Positions 1-6,490 of a stretch of DNA of 6,490 bases are shown here, one piece after another (the first letter of the stretch is position 1; the number at the start of each line of letters is the position of its first letter). The notes beneath the pieces were generated by a model. The model was given only the letters and a program-made list of their open reading frames with translations, did not search any database and was not told where the DNA came from. The position numbers were made by a program, and so were the translations under genes. This DNA is from Bradyrhizobium sp. (lineage in GTDB: Bacteria; Pseudomonadota; Alphaproteobacteria; Rhizobiales; Xanthobacteraceae): assembly GCA_025960445.1 (NCBI GenBank), contig JAICIT010000153.1, forward strand, positions 1 to 6,490, given 5' to 3'.

Positions 1-4157
<4,157 letters not shown>

Positions 4158-4169
4158 TTGGCGTGTCCG

Positions 4170-5657
4170 ATGAACGACCACGAGAAGGTAAACATCCTTT
4201 TAGTCGACGATCAGCCAGCAAAGCTGCTCGCCTATGAGGTCATTCTGAAGGAGCTTGGAGAAACTCTCGTCATTGCGTCATCCGGCCGCGAAGCGCTCGA
4301 ATTCCTGCTTAAGAACGAAGTCGCTGTCATTCTGGTCGACGTCTGCATGCCGGAACTGGATGGGTTCGAGCTCGCCGCCATGATCCGCGAGCATCCCCGG
4401 TTTCAGAAGACTGCAATGATCTTTATCTCCGCGATTCAGGTCAGCGACATCGACCGGCTTCGCGGTTATGAAATGGGCGCGGTGGACTATGTCCCGGTAC
4501 CCGTCATTCCCGAGGTCTTGCGCGCGAAAATCAGGGTGTTCGCTGAGCTTTATCGCAAGACCCGGCAATTGGAGCGGTTCAATTCCGAGCTTGAAAGTCG
4601 CGTTCGCGCACGGACAGCGGAGCTGGAGGAGGCAAACGCCAGACTTTTGGAAAGCGAACAGCGCCGCAGTCTGGCTCTAGCCGCCGGCAAGATGGGCTCC
4701 TGGGATCTGGACTGGATCAACGGGGACTGGATGTGGGACGAAGGACAATACCAGATTTTCGGGGTCGATCCGCAGCGGTTCGTGGTGACGACTGCCAACG
4801 TTCAGGCGCTGCTTCATCCGGACGATCTCAATCAGCTACGCAAGGCAGTCGCCCAGTTTGGCCGAGGCCGGAGATCATATGAAGCCGAGTTTCGGGTCAA
4901 CCGACCTGATGGCGAGACTCGCTGGTGTGTGGGCAGCGCGGCTGCAACGGTCGACAAGTTCGGGCGCGTGGTGCGCGTGAGCGGGGTCACAGTCGATATC
5001 ACCGAACGGAAGCGCGCCGAAGAGCGCCAGACGCTGCTTGCGCGTGAAGTCGATCATCGCGCGAAGAATGCTTTGGCGCTCGCGCAATCGATCGTGCGCT
5101 TGACACGCGGCGAAGACGTCAAGGCCTACATGCAGGCGGTGGAAGGCCGGATCAGCGCGCTGGCGCGAGTGCACACTATCCTTTCTCTGTCGAGCTGGCA
5201 GGGCGCGGAAATAGGCAAGCTGGTCGACGAGGAACTCGCGCCCTATGCCACCGGCGATCAGATCAGTTTTCGCGGTAGCGACATACAGCTGCAACCGGCG
5301 ACCGCACAAACCTTGGCGCTGGCGCTGCACGAACTGGTCACGAACTCGGCGAAGTACGGCGCGCTTTCCACGCTGTCCGGCCGGCTTTCACTTCAATGGG
5401 GCATCGACGGAGATTTTCTCCAGATCATCTGGGAAGAGAAGGATGGTCCTGCTGTCGAAAAACCTGCCGCTCGCGGGTTCGGAACAAGAAGCGTGATCGC
5501 CAGCATCGAGTCGCAACTCGGAGGACAGGCCGAGTTCGACTGGCGCTCCGAAGGGCTGATCTGCCGGCTGTCCGTACCGTTAACGGCCGACATCACGGTG
5601 CGGCCACCTGCCGAAGCTCGCCAAACTTTCGCGCTGAACGGCAATCGGCTGAGCTGA
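4170..5657 (+). CDS. Receiver-PAS-HWE family histidine kinase
   Basis: Soluble signalling protein of 495 residues that combines a response-regulator receiver with a kinase. Residues 8-120 form the receiver, with the acidic pair in LLVDDQ and phosphoacceptor Asp57 (ILVDVCMPELDG). The usual lysine of the KP motif is replaced by Val110 (DYVPVPV). A helical linker (about 125-170) leads to a PAS domain (about 170-282, ending DITERKRAEE). The kinase core has the phosphoacceptor His296 in DHRAKN. It also has the two features that define the HWE family: an N-box His387 (LHELVTN, Asn392) and a WxE motif at Trp421-Glu423, followed by a GFGT glycine box near 436. ATG at 4170 is chosen because it gives a start immediately before the receiver (MNDHEKVNILLVDD). 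A TTG at 4158, directly after the upstream stop, would add four residues. No strong ribosome binding site precedes either. The 12-nt gap to the hybrid kinase implies one operon and probably translational coupling. It is likely a phosphorylation target or partner of that kinase (inference). Confidence 0.93.
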   Translation: MNDHEKVNILLVDDQPAKLLAYEVILKELGETLVIASSGREALEFLLKNEVAVILVDVCMPELDGFELAAMIREHPRFQKTAMIFISAIQVSDIDRLRGYEMGAVDYVPVPVIPEVLRAKIRVFAELYRKTRQLERFNSELESRVRARTAELEEANARLLESEQRRSLALAAGKMGSWDLDWINGDWMWDEGQYQIFGVDPQRFVVTTANVQALLHPDDLNQLRKAVAQFGRGRRSYEAEFRVNRPDGETRWCVGSAAATVDKFGRVVRVSGVTVDITERKRAEERQTLLAREVDHRAKNALALAQSIVRLTRGEDVKAYMQAVEGRISALARVHTILSLSSWQGAEIGKLVDEELAPYATGDQISFRGSDIQLQPATAQTLALALHELVTNSAKYGALSTLSGRLSLQWGIDGDFLQIIWEEKDGPAVEKPAARGFGTRSVIASIESQLGGQAEFDWRSEGLICRLSVPLTADITVRPPAEARQTFALNGNRLS

Positions 5658-5916
5658 CATCGAGCTATCCGCAATATGGTTATCGAATTGCAAATCCAGG
5701 CGCTTCGGCAATCGCCTGCGAAAAATGCTGTCGTGCACCCAAAGCGCACGCAGACCCGCTCTTGCTGATGCCGGTTTAGAGACCAGCGGGTTTACCAGAC
5801 ATTGTTATTTAAAGGACATTCTACACGATTGAGTCCTGTTGTGCGAACGGCTGGGCAGCCGGCCGGCGACGACGCCAAGGCAATTGCGCCAGCGCGTGAA
5901 CTTTTGGATCGAGATC
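5658..5916. other. Intergenic region between the HWE kinase and the DUF2336 gene
   Basis: 259 nt with no convincing gene. It contains an A/T-richer patch at about 5801-5815 that ends in a Shine-Dalgarno-like AAAGGA (5811-5816), a 7-bp inverted repeat (5754-5760 with 5785-5791), and a 10-bp palindrome GCCGGCCGGC at 5858-5867. A CTGACA at 5654-5659 followed by TATGGT at 5675-5680 looks like a sigma-70 type pair, but the 15-nt spacing is short and the match is poor. I found no GGAAC-type EcfG, RpoN or FNR/FixK-like site. The promoter for the next gene most likely lies here but is not pinned down. Confidence 0.5.
5754..5791 (+). terminator. Weak inverted repeat, possible terminator or regulatory hairpin
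   Basis: ACCCGCT at 5754-5760 is the exact reverse complement of AGCGGGT at 5785-5791, giving a 7-bp GC-rich stem with a 24-nt loop. It sits about 100 nt after the stop of the HWE kinase gene. It lacks a proper T-run (TTTACCAG follows the stem) and the loop is long, so intrinsic termination would be weak. A stem of this size can also occur by chance in a GC-rich genome. Confidence 0.15.
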
Positions 5917-6490
5917 GTGCAGAAAGCCGATACCTCCTGCCTGTTCGATGAACTCGACGCCGCCCTGCAAAGCGGGTCGTCGGAAAAGCGGTTGGCCATG
6001 CTGCGGCACGCCACTGATCTGTTTCTGTTCGAAGTCGATCGATTGAGCGAAGAGCAAATCGGTATTTTCGATGCCGTATTGGTCCAGCTGATTGAGCGAA
6101 TTGAAGCAAGAGCGCTGGTTGAGATCAGTGAGCGACTGGCCCCGATCGCAAATGCCCCACCCGATCTCACGTTGAGTTTGGCCGGCCACTCCGCGATCGC
6201 AGTCGCAAGGCCGGTTCTGAAAAATTCACCGCGCCTCACCACGGCTGACCTTGTCGGCATCGCAAAGACCCAGAGCCAAGGCCATCTTCTGGCGATTTCC
6301 GAGCGATCACAAATTGCAACCGCGGTTAGTGATGTGCTGCTTGATCGCGGCGATGACGCCGTGGTCCTTAGCGTCGCCGGGAATTCCGGGGCGAAGCTTT
6401 CGGATAATGGCTTTGACCTGCTGCTCAAAGCCGCGGAGAGCGACGACAGATTGGCCGAAACCACCGGGTTGCGGCTTGATCTACCGCTCA
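5917..6490 (+). CDS. DUF2336 domain-containing protein (3'-partial)
   Basis: The first 191 codons of a protein that runs off the right edge without a stop. The frame is open from the stop at 5830-5832. I recognise the DUF2336 family from its wording: SGSSEKRLAMLRHATDLF near the N-terminus, then LSEEQIGIFDAVL, SERLAPIANAPPD, PVLKNSPRLTTADLV, a GHLLAIS segment, and SVAGNSGAKLSDNGF. These short amphipathic helices resemble HEAT-like repeats. No membrane or catalytic motif is seen, and the family's function is unknown. GTG at 5917 is preferred as start because it puts a short leader before the conserved FDELDAAL segment, with GGA at 5906-5908 eight nt upstream. GTG at 5896 is an alternative, and the first ATG (5998) would cut into the conserved region. 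It lies 259 nt from the kinase operon on the same strand, so it may be separately transcribed. Identification is from memory of family sequences. Confidence 0.82.
   Translation, partial: MQKADTSCLFDELDAALQSGSSEKRLAMLRHATDLFLFEVDRLSEEQIGIFDAVLVQLIERIEARALVEISERLAPIANAPPDLTLSLAGHSAIAVARPVLKNSPRLTTADLVGIAKTQSQGHLLAISERSQIATAVSDVLLDRGDDAVVLSVAGNSGAKLSDNGFDLLLKAAESDDRLAETTGLRLDLPL

Noticed and set aside
4158..4160. TTG at 4158 as the start of the HWE kinase
   Set aside because: It is in frame but adds only four unconvincing residues (with Cys-Pro) before an ATG that directly precedes the receiver. It cannot be fully excluded.
5396..5779. 127-codon + frame overlapping the end of the HWE kinase and running into the gap
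   Set aside because: Mostly a shifted frame of the kinase; the part beyond 5657 has no recognisable protein features.
5858..5867. Palindrome GCCGGCCGGC as an operator
   Set aside because: A 10-bp all-G/C palindrome without flanking symmetry is expected by chance in GC-rich DNA.
5805..6464. 219-codon open frame on the - strand at the right end
   Set aside because: The + strand reads as a DUF2336 protein through the same DNA, while this frame has a low-complexity Ser-rich translation and no family resemblance.

Overview
The window is a GC-rich stretch from what looks like an alphaproteobacterium of the Hyphomicrobiales, most likely Bradyrhizobium, Rhodopseudomonas or a relative. I base this on the protein families (a poly-HAMP hybrid kinase, an HWE-type kinase and a DUF2336 protein side by side), the strong G/C third-position bias, and protein wording I recall from that group. 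No database was searched, so the genus is an inference.

Layout: all three genes lie on the + strand. (1) Positions 1-4157 hold the C-terminal ~1385 codons of a very large hybrid histidine kinase, cut by the left edge. In order it has at least five 92-residue HAMP units, a GAF domain, a coiled coil, HisKA and HATPase domains, and three receiver domains. (2) Positions 4170-5657 hold a receiver-PAS-HWE histidine kinase, starting 12 nt after the stop of the first gene and in the same frame, so the two are almost certainly one operon. (3) After 259 nt of non-coding or weakly interpretable sequence, positions 5917-6490 hold the start of a DUF2336 protein that runs off the right edge. Open frames on the opposite strand, including one of 219 codons, cover this third gene and could hide it.

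How they may work together (inference): the poly-HAMP/GAF kinase carries no transmembrane segment in the visible part and looks like a soluble or distal signalling module. It autophosphorylates on His706 (window numbering) and can pass phosphate to its three attached receivers or to the receiver of the neighbouring protein. That neighbour is itself a kinase with an N-terminal receiver, so the pair could form a kinase-to-kinase cascade. HWE and related HRxxN kinases often feed stress or light responses in alphaproteobacteria. The role of the DUF2336 protein is unknown, and its own promoter was not identified.

No RNA gene, mobile element, CRISPR array or phage-like sequence was seen. The most notable signals are the two-unit (184-residue) super-repeat in the HAMP array, the neighbour's receiver that lacks the conserved lysine, and the DUF2336 gene that is easy to miss.
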